From positions 1 to 64,000 of the forward strand of contig NZ_QNUE01000001.1 of the NCBI RefSeq assembly GCF_003385595.1: 64,000 nucleotides of DNA. Direction: 5' to 3'. The translations under genes and the position numbers were made by a program. Shown here in pieces: positions 33,324 to 43,025 of this stretch (position 1 is the first letter of the stretch; each line of letters opens with the position of its first letter). The notes beneath the pieces were generated by a model. It searched no databases and was not told the origin of the DNA. It was given only the letters and a program-made list of their open reading frames with translations. Origin of the DNA: Chryseobacterium flavum (GTDB taxonomy: Bacteria > Bacteroidota > Bacteroidia > Flavobacteriales > Weeksellaceae).

Positions 33324-34370
33324 ATGAAAAAAATAAAATATTATATCATCGCACTTTCAGTTTTTCCTCTTGTGACGAACTGCACAGGACAAAAACATTT
33401 GGGAGAAAAGCTGAGACCAGCCGTTATAACAGAAACAGTAGCACATGATACGGATGATCCCGCAATATGGATTAACCCGGACAATCCGGCTCAAAGCATT
33501 ATTATCGGAACGGATAAAGATTCTGACGGTGGTTTGTATGCCTTTAATCTGAGCGGCAAGATCCTTCATAAAGTTACAGGGCTTAAACGTCCTAATAATG
33601 TAGATATTGAATATGGATTTATTTTAAACGGGAAAAAAACAGATATCGCAGCAGTTACGGAAAGAGAAACCAATAAAGTAAAGCTATATGCACTTCCGGA
33701 ATTGAAAGAAATTGGCGAATTCTCTGTATTTGATGGAGAAACTGAACGTGGACCAATGGGAATATCCATGTATAAGAATCCGGAGACCGGTGATATTTTC
33801 GTGATTACCGGAAGAAAATCCGGCCCTCAGGACGGCTATTTATGGCAGTACAGATTATCCGAAAAAAATGGTTTCATCACCGGAGAAGCAGTCCGTAAGT
33901 TTGGAAAATACAGTGGACTGAAAGAAATTGAAAGTATTGCGGTGGATGATGAAAAAGGCTATATCTATTACTCTGATGAACAATTTGGAGTTCATCAATA
34001 TTATGCTGATCCTGGAAAGGGAAATGAAGAGCTGTTGGTTTTCGGAAAGGGAGACTTTAAATCAGATATAGAAGGAATATCAATATACCCTACTTCCAGG
34101 GACAAAGGATACATTCTGGTTTCCAACCAGCAGAATGATACGTTTAATGTATATCTGCGGGAAAATCCGGCACAAGGAAGAATTGCGGAGATTCCTGTTT
34201 CAACCAATGAGAGTGACGGCTCTGAAGTAACCAATGTTAATTTAGGACCTCAGTTTCCCAAGGGGGTATTTGTAGCTATGAGCAATGGAAAAGTTTTTCA
34301 CCTGTATGACTGGCGGCTTATTGAAGAAAGAATCGAAAAGGCTTTAATGGCTTCTGAACATGCAAAATAA
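33324..34370 (+). CDS. Beta-propeller phytase, lipoprotein
   Basis: 348 residues of the beta-propeller phytase family (3-phytase). A lipoprotein signal ends at VTNC (Cys about 20). Diagnostic blocks are HDTDDPAIWINP (metal-binding, about 43-54), TDKDSDGGLYAFNLSGK, KRPNNVDIEYGF and SDIEGISIYP. The enzymes need calcium and remove phosphate from myo-inositol hexakisphosphate; lipid anchoring places this one on the outer membrane. Organisation with a TonB receptor is a typical surface-digest-and-import arrangement for phosphate scavenging. Confidence 0.93.
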   Translation: MKKIKYYIIALSVFPLVTNCTGQKHLGEKLRPAVITETVAHDTDDPAIWINPDNPAQSIIIGTDKDSDGGLYAFNLSGKILHKVTGLKRPNNVDIEYGFILNGKKTDIAAVTERETNKVKLYALPELKEIGEFSVFDGETERGPMGISMYKNPETGDIFVITGRKSGPQDGYLWQYRLSEKNGFITGEAVRKFGKYSGLKEIESIAVDDEKGYIYYSDEQFGVHQYYADPGKGNEELLVFGKGDFKSDIEGISIYPTSRDKGYILVSNQQNDTFNVYLRENPAQGRIAEIPVSTNESDGSEVTNVNLGPQFPKGVFVAMSNGKVFHLYDWRLIEERIEKALMASEHAK

Positions 34371-34500
34371 ATATCAGTTTTTAGACCATTAAGATCCGGC
34401 TAATTGTAAGAATAGTAAACAGGGTTCAAATAAAAAGATTTTTCATACCGGTTTGCAATAACACTCTGAACCTGCCTGTTTTTTGAAATTATCCTTTACC

Positions 34501-36768
34501 TTAATGGTCTTTGTATTTATATTGAAGGTGCTTTCTCAGAAATTCAGCAGTGAATGATTTTTTATCTTTCAGGAGTTCTTCAGGGGTTCCCTCAAACATA
34601 ATCTCCCCTCCGTATTTCCCTGCTCCCGGACCAATATCAATGATTCGGTCAGCATGTGCAATAATGTCCAGATTATGTTCTATAACGATCAAAGTATGAC
34701 GCTGATCTGCAAGATGATCAAGAAAAGCCAACAGCTTTTGGGTATCACTGGGATGAAGTCCGGTGCTTGGTTCATCCAGAACAATAACCTGTTGACCGGG
34801 TTTCAGCTCTTTGGTCAGTTTCAGCCTTTGCCGCTCTCCACCAGAAAAGCTGTCAAGCCGTTGTCCTAAGGTGAGATAATCCAGTCCCAGTTTTGTCAGC
34901 ATCTCAAAGTGTTTAAGAACAGCCTCTTCGGTAAAAAAAAGTAAAGCTTCCGAAACCGTCATATTCATTATATCTGCAATTGTTTTGTCATGATACCTGT
35001 ATTGTAAGACCCGGGGATCGAACCCGGTTCCTCCACATTCCTCACAGGGCTGTTCAATATCATCCATAAAAGCAAGGTCTATCTTTTCAACACCTAATCC
35101 TCTGCAGTTCTTACAGGCTCCCTCACTATTTCTGCTGAACAGCTTTTCTGAGACATGATTCGACCTGGCAAAGAGCCTGCGTACAACATCTGAAATATTT
35201 AAGTAAGTAAGCAGACTGGAGCGGGCACTGGCTGCAGATAAGGACTGATCAATTACCGTTATATCCGGATAAAACACAGGAAGTACCTTATTAATCAGGG
35301 TACTTTTCCCGGAACCTGCCACTCCGGTAACTACTGTCAGCACTCCTTTCGGAATATCTACATTCAGATTCTTAAGATTGTACAGATTAGCGTTTCTTAT
35401 TTTCAGATATCCTTCCGGTGTGCGGGACTTTTTTTTGAGTACGGGAGATCCTGCAAAATACAACCCGGTTTTGCCTTTTGATTTTTTTAATTTACTGAAA
35501 GGGCCCTGGTAAACAATTTCTCCCCCGTTTTTCCCTGAGCCTGGTCCCATATCCACTATCCAATCTGCCATTTTAATAAGATCAGGGTCATGTTCCACAA
35601 TTAAAACAGAATTTCCTTTATCTCTGATTTGCTTGATAATCGTGGTAATATTTTGTAAATCTTTCGGATGAAGGCCAATACTTGGCTCATCAAAAATATA
35701 CAATAGGTCAACCAGACTGTTTCCCAAATTACGAACCATCTTAATCCGCTGGGATTCTCCTCCCGAAAGTGTATCTGTATTCCGGTCCAAGGTCAGATAC
35801 TGAAGTCCGATAGTAACAATATTTTCAAGTTTTGCGGAAAGTTCTTTCAGAATGACTTCATATGTTTTGGAGGTAAGGGAGTTCACAAATTTCAGTAAGT
35901 CATCAACAGAAAGTGCAGCACAATCGGCAATATTCCTGCCTTCAATCCTACACGACAGTATTTTCTCATTAAGACGCTGTCCCTGACAGGCCGGACAGTT
36001 TTTTTTTATGATCACATTCGTAAGAGCCTCTTTCCTGCTTACATTTTCTTTTGAGTCTTTTTTAAGGAACGCCTTTTCAATTCTTGGAATAATCCCTTCA
36101 TACTTTACTGTTTTTCCCCAATCCTTATCCGGCTTTTTGGGTTTATGCTCGGCTGCGTACATTAGTTTTTCCCACTCTTCCGGAGAAAAATCTTTCAGCT
36201 TTCTATCATTGTCAAAATAGCCCGAGAGAGTATATCTGGTTAAACGCCATCCTCCCGGCTGGAAAGTCGGAAAACGGACAGCTCCCTCGTTTAAAGACAA
36301 ATCTCTGTCAATCAGAGCATCAATATTGACCGTTTGAACCCAGCCCAGCCCTTCACATACCGGACACATTCCCTGAGGGTTGTTAAATGAAAAAACATTG
36401 GAATATCCCACAAACGGCTTTCCCATTCTTGAAAACAAGAGTCTTAACGTAGCATAGATATCGGTAGCTGTTCCAACTGTTGACCGGGCATTTCCTCCCA
36501 GTCTTTTCTGATTAATGATAATGGGTACATTAAGATTTTCAATTTTATCTACGTCAGGTATTCCGTAATGCTGTAAGCGATTCCTGATAAAACTGTTCTG
36601 TGTTTCATTAATCTGCCGCTGAGCTTCCCCTCCTATAGTTTCAAATACAAGGGAAGACTTTCCTGAACCAGAAACTCCCGTAAAAACCACAATCTTATTT
36701 TTAGGAATTTTTATAGAAATATTTTTGAGATTATTTTGTCTGGCATTTGTAATTTCTATATTTTCCAT
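34501..36768 (-). CDS. Short UvrA-like ABC-ATPase (UvrA2/DrrC type)
   Basis: 755 residues, about 190 shorter than housekeeping UvrA, as in UvrA2/DrrC-like proteins lacking the UvrB-interacting part. Two ABC modules are present: Walker A GVSGSGKSSLVFE near 32 and GVAGSGKSTLI near 485, with signatures LSGGESQRIKM and FSGGERQRLKL. Zn-type Cys pairs remain (CPVCEGLGW, CPACQGQRLN, CKNCRGLG, CEECGGTGF). Such proteins are linked to tolerance of DNA-intercalating drugs, and they lack the classical repair partners. Divergent from a MarR gene with a palindromic operator in 50 bp between. Confidence 0.9.
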   Translation of the reverse strand: MENIEITNARQNNLKNISIKIPKNKIVVFTGVSGSGKSSLVFETIGGEAQRQINETQNSFIRNRLQHYGIPDVDKIENLNVPIIINQKRLGGNARSTVGTATDIYATLRLLFSRMGKPFVGYSNVFSFNNPQGMCPVCEGLGWVQTVNIDALIDRDLSLNEGAVRFPTFQPGGWRLTRYTLSGYFDNDRKLKDFSPEEWEKLMYAAEHKPKKPDKDWGKTVKYEGIIPRIEKAFLKKDSKENVSRKEALTNVIIKKNCPACQGQRLNEKILSCRIEGRNIADCAALSVDDLLKFVNSLTSKTYEVILKELSAKLENIVTIGLQYLTLDRNTDTLSGGESQRIKMVRNLGNSLVDLLYIFDEPSIGLHPKDLQNITTIIKQIRDKGNSVLIVEHDPDLIKMADWIVDMGPGSGKNGGEIVYQGPFSKLKKSKGKTGLYFAGSPVLKKKSRTPEGYLKIRNANLYNLKNLNVDIPKGVLTVVTGVAGSGKSTLINKVLPVFYPDITVIDQSLSAASARSSLLTYLNISDVVRRLFARSNHVSEKLFSRNSEGACKNCRGLGVEKIDLAFMDDIEQPCEECGGTGFDPRVLQYRYHDKTIADIMNMTVSEALLFFTEEAVLKHFEMLTKLGLDYLTLGQRLDSFSGGERQRLKLTKELKPGQQVIVLDEPSTGLHPSDTQKLLAFLDHLADQRHTLIVIEHNLDIIAHADRIIDIGPGAGKYGGEIMFEGTPEELLKDKKSFTAEFLRKHLQYKYKDH

Positions 36769-36779
36769 ATTATAATACT

Positions 36780-36807
36780 TACCTTTGTCAATAATTAACT
36801 AAGTTAA
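36780..36807 (+). promoter_or_regulatory. marR promoter -7 box with palindromic operator
   Basis: TACCTTTG (36780-36787, TAnnTTTG) is followed by TTAACT-A-AGTTAA (36795-36807), a perfect 6-bp inverted repeat that lies over the expected transcription start of the MarR gene and upstream of the divergent UvrA-like gene. It is a likely MarR binding site controlling both genes. Confidence 0.6.
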
Positions 36808-36818
36808 GCATTTATCTT

Positions 36819-37250
36819 ATGAAACCCATTGAAAAACAATTTTTTAACACTTTCACTGATTTTCAATGCCTTATTCTTGCCCATATGAACAGAGGTGATA
36901 TTAACGGTGTAACAGCTGCCCATTATAATATTATTGAATTTATTCTGCGCAAAAAAATGACCACCGGAAGAGAGATATCAATAGCTTTTAACGTAAGTCA
37001 GGCCGCCATTTCCAAGCAGCTTAAATTTTTAATCAATCATGACCTGGTCATCCAGAAACAGGATAAAGCAGACCGCAGGAAGTTTAATCTTTCTGCTACA
37101 GAAAAAGGAAAGTTTATTGTAGAAAATTCTGAGACATTCCGGAAAAATATGACCCGCCAGGTGTCTTCAATATTATCCCGTAATGAGCTTGAGCAACTTA
37201 ATGTTCTTCTTGATAAAATTCTGAACAGCCTAAATTTTAAACCGGAATAA
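36819..37250 (+). CDS. MarR-family transcriptional regulator
   Basis: 143 residues with winged-helix signature TTGREISIAFNVSQAAISKQLKFLINHDLVIQKQ and the wing DKADRRKFNLSATEKG, typical of MarR. It is divergent from the UvrA-like drug-tolerance ABC gene with only 50 bp between, and the palindrome 36795-36807 sits in the gap. Regulation of the ABC gene and of itself is the natural reading. The ligand is unknown, but drug-like compounds would fit. Confidence 0.88.
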   Translation: MKPIEKQFFNTFTDFQCLILAHMNRGDINGVTAAHYNIIEFILRKKMTTGREISIAFNVSQAAISKQLKFLINHDLVIQKQDKADRRKFNLSATEKGKFIVENSETFRKNMTRQVSSILSRNELEQLNVLLDKILNSLNFKPE

Positions 37251-37314
37251 AATGGCTTAACCTGGCAGGCAGATAAGTAACGGTGTTACATCATCAGATT
37301 TAATCTTCTTATTT

Positions 37315-38037
37315 CTATTTATAAGTTCCAAACAACCTGTCCCAGATTGAAGTATAGAATCCGAAATTTTTATGCTCATCCAAATGATGCTGATTATGAA
37401 ACCGGGTTGTACCAATAAAGTATCTGTCAAACTGAGCCGGAAAAAACTCCCTGTTCAAGTGTCCTATTGTACCCCAGATGAGATTAATCAGCAAATAGAT
37501 TGAAATGGAAACCACAGAAAAATCATATAGCGTCATTACAGCCAGCATCATCAGTCCGAATCCAATGGTTTCAAAAGGATGCAGAACGAAAAGACTCAGG
37601 AAATTGGTGCTTACATGCTCATGATGCTTAGCGTGCAGAATATTATACACAAACGGTAAATGGGCGGCATAATGGAAGAAATACATCAGCAGATCCATTA
37701 AAAGCAGTAAGGCAATCACCTCTAAAAAAATCAACCCTCCTGGCTCTCCGGCTCTTACTTCTATCCAGCCGTTTTTCCATAATACGACCCCAAAAAGCAA
37801 AACCAGGCAATTGCAGATCACAGTAATAAGACTGAGACAGAAATCAGAAAAAGTAACCGGATGATCCTTTTGCTGTAACAGGCTTTTACGACATGTTTTA
37901 TCTATAAAAAGATATAGGCCAATGGAAAACAGGTATAAAAAAATATTAATTACAACACTGAATACAGTCCATTGGAACCATGAAAACTGCCGGAACAGAT
38001 ACAGGCAGCAGGAAAGTTCAGTTTCATTAAAGTTCAT
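37315..38037 (-). CDS. Sterol desaturase/fatty acid hydroxylase-family membrane protein
   Basis: 240 residues with four or five transmembrane helices and the histidine boxes of the family: FHYAAH, HAKHHEH and HNQHH, which bind a di-iron centre. Such enzymes hydroxylate or desaturate lipids or carotenoids in the membrane. In Bacteroidetes the substrate is mostly not known. It is a minus-strand gene close to the small gene 38100-38369. Confidence 0.9.
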   Translation of the reverse strand: MNFNETELSCCLYLFRQFSWFQWTVFSVVINIFLYLFSIGLYLFIDKTCRKSLLQQKDHPVTFSDFCLSLITVICNCLVLLFGVVLWKNGWIEVRAGEPGGLIFLEVIALLLLMDLLMYFFHYAAHLPFVYNILHAKHHEHVSTNFLSLFVLHPFETIGFGLMMLAVMTLYDFSVVSISIYLLINLIWGTIGHLNREFFPAQFDRYFIGTTRFHNQHHLDEHKNFGFYTSIWDRLFGTYK

Positions 38038-38099
38038 AATTCTTCATCAGCCAACTTGATGATATAAATGTATGAAATTTACTGAAAACAAAAGGCAAT

Positions 38100-38369
38100 T
38101 TACCTCTGTTTCGCTTTTCTTTTGAGTTCCCGGAGCCTGACCGTTAACCTTTTCCTAAGATGATCATGATACTCTCTGTAATTTTTAATACTTTTTTCCA
38201 GGTTCTTTTTATTGAATAAATAGTCATCATACAGATTACCAAGTTCTGAAATCTGCAAAAAAAGATCAGAAGACTGAGATTCTGCGTCATCTACAGCTTC
38301 TATTAACAGGCGATAATATTCAATACGGCTGGTCAGGCTCGTGTGAAGTTTTGGCTCTATTCCCTGCAT
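38100..38369 (-). CDS. Small helical protein of unknown function
   Basis: 89 residues with high charge and helical heptad patterns (SKKN, LEKSIKNYREYHDHLRKRL) and a strongly basic C-terminus (RLRELKRKAKQR), suggesting a coiled coil and possibly nucleic-acid or membrane contact. No family recognised. It stands 80 bp from the S41 gene upstream and 62 bp from the hydroxylase gene downstream on the same strand. Confidence 0.55.
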   Translation of the reverse strand: MQGIEPKLHTSLTSRIEYYRLLIEAVDDAESQSSDLFLQISELGNLYDDYLFNKKNLEKSIKNYREYHDHLRKRLTVRLRELKRKAKQR

Positions 38370-38450
38370 AATCTAAATTTTATCTAATTATTATCCTTGA
38401 AAGCTAAAAACGAAACAGATCGTTTTGTTTTGCTGTTTTGTAATTATCAT

Positions 38451-39824
38451 TTATTGCTGCCGTCCTGCTGGTGTCCTTAATCTATTTCCTGCTTCTGCAA
38501 AAGGAACATCGCTTTGGAATAAATTTTTAATTTTTTCATACTCCGTTTTATGAACGGCTCCTTTTGAATAAACATGACTTAAAGCTGATGAAATAAGGGT
38601 TTCTTCGGAATCCCCCAGTGGCAGCAATGGCAGTACCTCATATTCATTAACTGTAATTTGTGGCTGGATCCCATTACTGTAGCCTCCCTCCCCACTGGCA
38701 TTGAATACTTTATAGATTACAGGATGGATCTGCCATGAGATCTTTCTGGGTTTACGTTTATCTTCTACTGTAAATCCGGCCATATCCTTTCCTAAAGTAG
38801 TATCGCCGGCCTGGATAACCTGTACATAAGGTTTCAGATTATTAATTACTATTTCCGCTGCAGAGGCTGTACTGTTTGAAGTAAGAATATAAACTTTTCC
38901 TAATCCCAGTGCGTTAATTCTTAATGTATTAAAATCAATTGCCTTCGGATCATAAGCGATCTGCTGTGCAAACGTCCTTTTCACTTCACCTCCGTTTTTA
39001 TTACCTTTAAAAAGAATAAATGGTGAACTTCCGGACAACCCTGCAGGAATAAGAGAACAAAGGGCTGCTGCAGATGAAACAGAACCTCCGTAGTTGTACC
39101 TTAAATCCAGGATCAGATCCTGTATCCCGGCCGCTTTAAAATCAGCAAACTTCTGGTAAAGTGCTGCTGTCATACCATCCGGAAAATCATATATGTATAA
39201 ATATCCGGTTTTTTTACCATTTTTTTGAAAGACCTTTGCTAAAAGAGGTTGTTCAAAAGAATACCCGTAATATACTGTAAGATACTTTTCATCGGCAACG
39301 GTTCCGTCTTCCCACCTTCCTACAGTCAGTCCGATTACGTTCTGATCTTTCATGGATGAGGTTATTTCTTCAGCATTGGCGGCTGTAATTTCTTTCCCGT
39401 TAACTTTGGTAATAATCATCCCCCTTTCCAGTCCCGCATTGAATGCCGGAGAGTTTTTAAGAACCAGTTTCACAACAGTGACTACTTTACCGCTTGTCAG
39501 CTGAAGAACCGTATAGTCAAAACCGTACATATTGCGTATGGATCGTGGATAACTGGCCGGGTCTTCCGTATTGACGATGAAAGAAAACCGGTCCTGGGAT
39601 GATAAAAGACTTTTAAAAAAATCTTTTGTTGGAAGACGGTAATCCGGTTTTGCAGGCATCTGATCTGCCCAGTAATAATACCTTTTCATACTGTCCTGCA
39701 CCCAAAGGTTCACAGACTCTGTACTTCCTTCAGGAAACACAGGAGGAGCCTCATCATTATTCGTACACGAAATAATCAAGGTAAGTATAACAATAAACTG
39801 AAGCTTGAAAAAATTATTCATCAT
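38451..39824 (-). CDS. S41-family peptidase, lipoprotein
   Basis: 457 residues from ATG 39824. The lipoprotein signal ends at IISC (Cys about 20). A PDZ-like domain (about 105-200, NSPAFNAGLERGMIITKVNGKEI) precedes the S41 fold: LILDLRYNYGGSVSSAAAL, then NSTASAAEIVINNL with the nucleophile Ser and GDTTLGKDMAG with the general-base Lys, so it appears active. The N-terminal domain matches the S41 type found on the surface of Bacteroidetes. The gene overlaps or abuts the lipoprotein gene 39826-40566 (the frame extends to 39845), so the two are coupled. Confidence 0.85.
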   Translation of the reverse strand: MMNNFFKLQFIVILTLIISCTNNDEAPPVFPEGSTESVNLWVQDSMKRYYYWADQMPAKPDYRLPTKDFFKSLLSSQDRFSFIVNTEDPASYPRSIRNMYGFDYTVLQLTSGKVVTVVKLVLKNSPAFNAGLERGMIITKVNGKEITAANAEEITSSMKDQNVIGLTVGRWEDGTVADEKYLTVYYGYSFEQPLLAKVFQKNGKKTGYLYIYDFPDGMTAALYQKFADFKAAGIQDLILDLRYNYGGSVSSAAALCSLIPAGLSGSSPFILFKGNKNGGEVKRTFAQQIAYDPKAIDFNTLRINALGLGKVYILTSNSTASAAEIVINNLKPYVQVIQAGDTTLGKDMAGFTVEDKRKPRKISWQIHPVIYKVFNASGEGGYSNGIQPQITVNEYEVLPLLPLGDSEETLISSALSHVYSKGAVHKTEYEKIKNLFQSDVPFAEAGNRLRTPAGRQQ

Positions 39825-39825
39825 A

Positions 39826-40566
39826 TTAAAGATATTCTGAAACATCTATATCTCCCCTTACCACCCATGTTCCGTTTTCAGGCTTTTCCTGAAGTACAAT
39901 AAGATTGGCACCTGTATGCTGCTTTAGTTTCACCTGAATCAATCCGGTTCCGGCATAGGGTTCCGTAGTTCCGGGTTTATACAGTTCCAGAAAGACCGGG
40001 GCAGACGCACTGAAAGAATTATAGATTTTGACTTCTGTAAAACGATCTTTTCCAATGCTTTCAAATTCGGCGAGCACCGTTCCGTTTTCCCTTTTTAAAA
40101 TGCCTTTTACTTCCTTAAGAGATGTTCCTGAATATTCTCCAAGGTTTGGAAAAATAAATTCAAATCCTACTTTTCCAAAATTGACCTGAGGTTTTTCTAC
40201 ATATGTTTGAAGAAAAATTCCCGGAAGATTAAAGAAGTACAGAGTTTTATAATCATCAATATTATCATAGGTAATATTGTATTTTGCAATTTCAGATCCT
40301 GTTTCATGATTATAGATAGCCAGTTTATTAGCCTCTCCTTTATCAAGGACAAAGTCAAGTTCAGTTTCTATCTGGTTGGTATAGGATGTATTTCCATTAA
40401 TTGATACCGGAACACCGTTAAACCTAAGCTGAAGCACATCAGGCTTTGAGAATCCTTTAATGGTCACTTCTCCTGGTTTTTGTATTTTATCGTAAGCCTC
40501 CATTACCGTATTGTCTGTACACGAAAACAGTAATGTAAATAGTAACAATGCAAAGATTTTATTCAT
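39826..40566 (-). CDS. Lipoprotein of unknown function
   Basis: 246 residues, signal ending LLFSC (Cys 16) then TDNT. The mature part is beta-rich with immunoglobulin-like alternation (VTIKGFSKPDVLQLRFNG, FEFIFPNLGEYSG, LIQVKLKQHTG). No family is recognised. It is followed by the S41 lipoprotein peptidase with overlapping frames, so both probably act together at the cell surface in the TonB-receptor cluster. Confidence 0.72.
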   Translation of the reverse strand: MNKIFALLLFTLLFSCTDNTVMEAYDKIQKPGEVTIKGFSKPDVLQLRFNGVPVSINGNTSYTNQIETELDFVLDKGEANKLAIYNHETGSEIAKYNITYDNIDDYKTLYFFNLPGIFLQTYVEKPQVNFGKVGFEFIFPNLGEYSGTSLKEVKGILKRENGTVLAEFESIGKDRFTEVKIYNSFSASAPVFLELYKPGTTEPYAGTGLIQVKLKQHTGANLIVLQEKPENGTWVVRGDIDVSEYL

Positions 40567-40736
40567 CTTTCTTAATTATATCATTTGAATTAAAAATATT
40601 GCCCCGCCCTCATGTGCAGGGCAATAAACAATTATAAAAAAATGGTTGGATATGCTCTGGATAATCCCTTTCCTGATCATCCATACTTGTATATTTAAAT
40701 TTTCATGGTTTCTTCGGAATCAGTTTTGACGATCGG

Positions 40737-41660
40737 TTATTTTTTTATAAACTTCAATCGTTCTGTAGTCTTTCCGTCAGTCACTTCTATCAGATAAGCA
40801 CCTTTGGATAGGACTGATACATTAACAGACCGGGAGTACGGAGCAGAAAGTACTTTCTGACCTGCTGCATTATAAATGGTAATAACGGTTATATTTTCTT
40901 TCAAGACCGGATTAAGCTGTAGTTGTAAATATTCTCTTACCGGGTTTTCTGCTATTCTTGTTATATTTTTATTTCCTTTCACATCTTTGGTTCCTAAAAA
41001 TGAGGAAGCATAGATTGAAATTTCATCTATATTGATATTCTGGATGTTATTTCCGTTAGGCTTTCTGTTAGACCACAGTCCAATATAAATTTTCTTCCCT
41101 GCAAATGCGGAAATATCTACAAGATCTTCTACAAACTGGGTAAGGTCAGACGGAAATGGATTATCTGAACTTCCTACCTGTATTTTATATGGGCTTGGAA
41201 GATCATTCCCGTTTGCATCTACGGTCATTGCCTGAAAATCCGCTAAATCCGGAACTTGTTTTTGAGGAGTACTCACATAGATATAAAGATCCCTTCCAAC
41301 AATAGTATGACTTGTTCTCTGCCTTCCCACATAAGCTGCCAGAGTAATTGTCCCTGTAGCAGATGTCAAATCAATTTCCGGGGATATGATCCAGTCATTT
41401 TCTGTCCCAAAACCTGCAACACTACCGGTAGGAACCAAACTTATAGAATGACGAAGCACGCCTGCTGTACCGTATGTCAGAGAAGTTCCGTCATGATAGA
41501 TATTCTGTCCCTGTATCCATCCGTTACTATTGCTATTAAGATCATGGAATGTCCATCCCTGAAGATCTGCAGCAGTATCAAATGAATTACTCCATACCAG
41601 CGATTGTGCTGTAAACATCTGGGATAATACCAGAACAGATGATAAAATTATTTTTTTCAT
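40737..41660 (-). CDS. T9SS-exported choice-of-anchor J-type protein
   Basis: 307 residues. The signal peptide (SSVLVLSQMFTAQ) is followed by a choice-of-anchor J/MAM-like beta-sandwich (WSNSFDTAADLQGWTFHDLN, WIISPEIDLTSATGTITL, YIYVSTPQ). The last 85 residues are a type A T9SS sorting domain ending LKFIKK. It should be secreted and attached to the cell surface, possibly binding carbohydrate or protein. It sits downstream of the beta-helix lipoprotein and upstream of the S41 pair, all on the minus strand. Confidence 0.85.
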   Translation of the reverse strand: MKKIILSSVLVLSQMFTAQSLVWSNSFDTAADLQGWTFHDLNSNSNGWIQGQNIYHDGTSLTYGTAGVLRHSISLVPTGSVAGFGTENDWIISPEIDLTSATGTITLAAYVGRQRTSHTIVGRDLYIYVSTPQKQVPDLADFQAMTVDANGNDLPSPYKIQVGSSDNPFPSDLTQFVEDLVDISAFAGKKIYIGLWSNRKPNGNNIQNINIDEISIYASSFLGTKDVKGNKNITRIAENPVREYLQLQLNPVLKENITVITIYNAAGQKVLSAPYSRSVNVSVLSKGAYLIEVTDGKTTERLKFIKK

Positions 41661-41732
41661 AATACATTATTAAGTTTTTTTAGAAATAAAAAGCAAGGAA
41701 TCGGCATATGCCATTCCCTGCTCTTCAAAGTT

Positions 41733-43025
41733 TTATTCTACAATTGCAAAATTGTATTTTGTCCAAAGTCCCTGGAAGTTTCCACAGTTTCTCGGAGATA
41801 CATTCCAGCTTCCTTCATTAAAGAATGGCTGGCTCATTCCCCATGCTGAAGCCGTAGCTCCTGTAAGAAGGTTTGCTGCAGGTATTCCTGCTGTACCTGC
41901 TCCTGTAACAGAAGTTGTAAAGCCATGAACTTTAATAGTGCTGTATGTAGAAGCAGAAGAAAGCTCAGAACCTGTTCCTTCTACTTTGATTCCTACAGGA
42001 TACCCTGTAATTACAGCATCATTTAATGTTAATCTTCCATGTCTTCTGATATGGATTCCGTTTTCGTATAAAGCACCTTTACTGGAGTTCTTCGGACCTA
42101 CGATTGTTAAGTTTTTAATCACTGGATGCGTTAAAAGTGTAGTAGAAGAACCATCAGCATTATTATCAAGCTCGATACCGTTAGAATCCGGACTTGTTCC
42201 GCTAAGACTGTGCGTAGAATTATAATCTGCCAAAGCAAGTGCACAGGTAATTGTTCCTGTATATCCGTTATCAAAATCAAAATTGTCGTCATCTGCTGCA
42301 AAAGATACAAGGTTTGATGCATTTACTGTTCCTCCGAAGAACTCAAAAGAATCATCTTTACCGTAAGATACCTGGATATGGTCTAATATAGTTCCGTTTC
42401 CAACTCCTCCTAAAGTAAGTCCATTGATCTCATTTCCTGAGTTTGGAGCTAAAAGGTCATACCCTGCGAATTCAATACGAACATATTTCAATGTTCCTCC
42501 ATTATGTGCTGAATTTGTTCCTCCGTAATAGTAATCAGAACCACTTAATCCTTCAATGGTTTTGGTAGACGGAGTATTGGTAGGAGCATCTCCTAAGATA
42601 ATAACACCTCCGAAATCACCAGGGGCTGCAGTGGTATCTTCATTCCCGTCCAATAATTTATAACTTGTGAAAATGATTGGCTGTGCTTCAGTTCCTGTAG
42701 CATTGATTTTACCTGTTTTAGCAATTACCAGAACTCCTGTAGCAGTATTGGTTGTGTTTGGTTTTGCTTTAATGAAAGTTCCCGGCTGAATAGTCAATGT
42801 AGCACCATCTTTTACGGTTACAATACCATTGATCTCAACCACTCCACTCCATGTAGTATTTGTAGTGATATTACCGCTTACACTTGTTACAGGAAGTGAA
42901 GAAGCTGTAAGGTATTCAGCAGAAGTCGGCTGCATTTCAAACGGAGATGAAGAATCTGACAGTTGATCGTGTTGACAAGCTGTAAGTGATAATGCTGCAA
43001 CTGCAATTAGAGTTAGTTTTTTCAT
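41733..43025 (-). CDS. Surface lipoprotein with right-handed beta-helix-like repeats
   Basis: 430 residues from ATG 43025, where the lipoprotein signal starts (MKKLTLIAVAALSLTAC); the longer frame to 43160 adds a basic, non-signal sequence. The mature part is a repetitive run of short strands with turn residues (ITTNTTWSGVVEINGIVTVKDG, GALYENGIHIRRHGRLTLNDAVITG), consistent with a parallel beta-helix. Homologues next to TonB receptors in Bacteroidetes are often annotated with misleading names such as multidrug transporter; this has no membrane helices. It likely cooperates with the TonB receptor upstream (43339-46629), as a substrate-binding surface protein. That is inferred from position. 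Confidence 0.75.
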   Translation of the reverse strand: MKKLTLIAVAALSLTACQHDQLSDSSSPFEMQPTSAEYLTASSLPVTSVSGNITTNTTWSGVVEINGIVTVKDGATLTIQPGTFIKAKPNTTNTATGVLVIAKTGKINATGTEAQPIIFTSYKLLDGNEDTTAAPGDFGGVIILGDAPTNTPSTKTIEGLSGSDYYYGGTNSAHNGGTLKYVRIEFAGYDLLAPNSGNEINGLTLGGVGNGTILDHIQVSYGKDDSFEFFGGTVNASNLVSFAADDDNFDFDNGYTGTITCALALADYNSTHSLSGTSPDSNGIELDNNADGSSTTLLTHPVIKNLTIVGPKNSSKGALYENGIHIRRHGRLTLNDAVITGYPVGIKVEGTGSELSSASTYSTIKVHGFTTSVTGAGTAGIPAANLLTGATASAWGMSQPFFNEGSWNVSPRNCGNFQGLWTKYNFAIVE

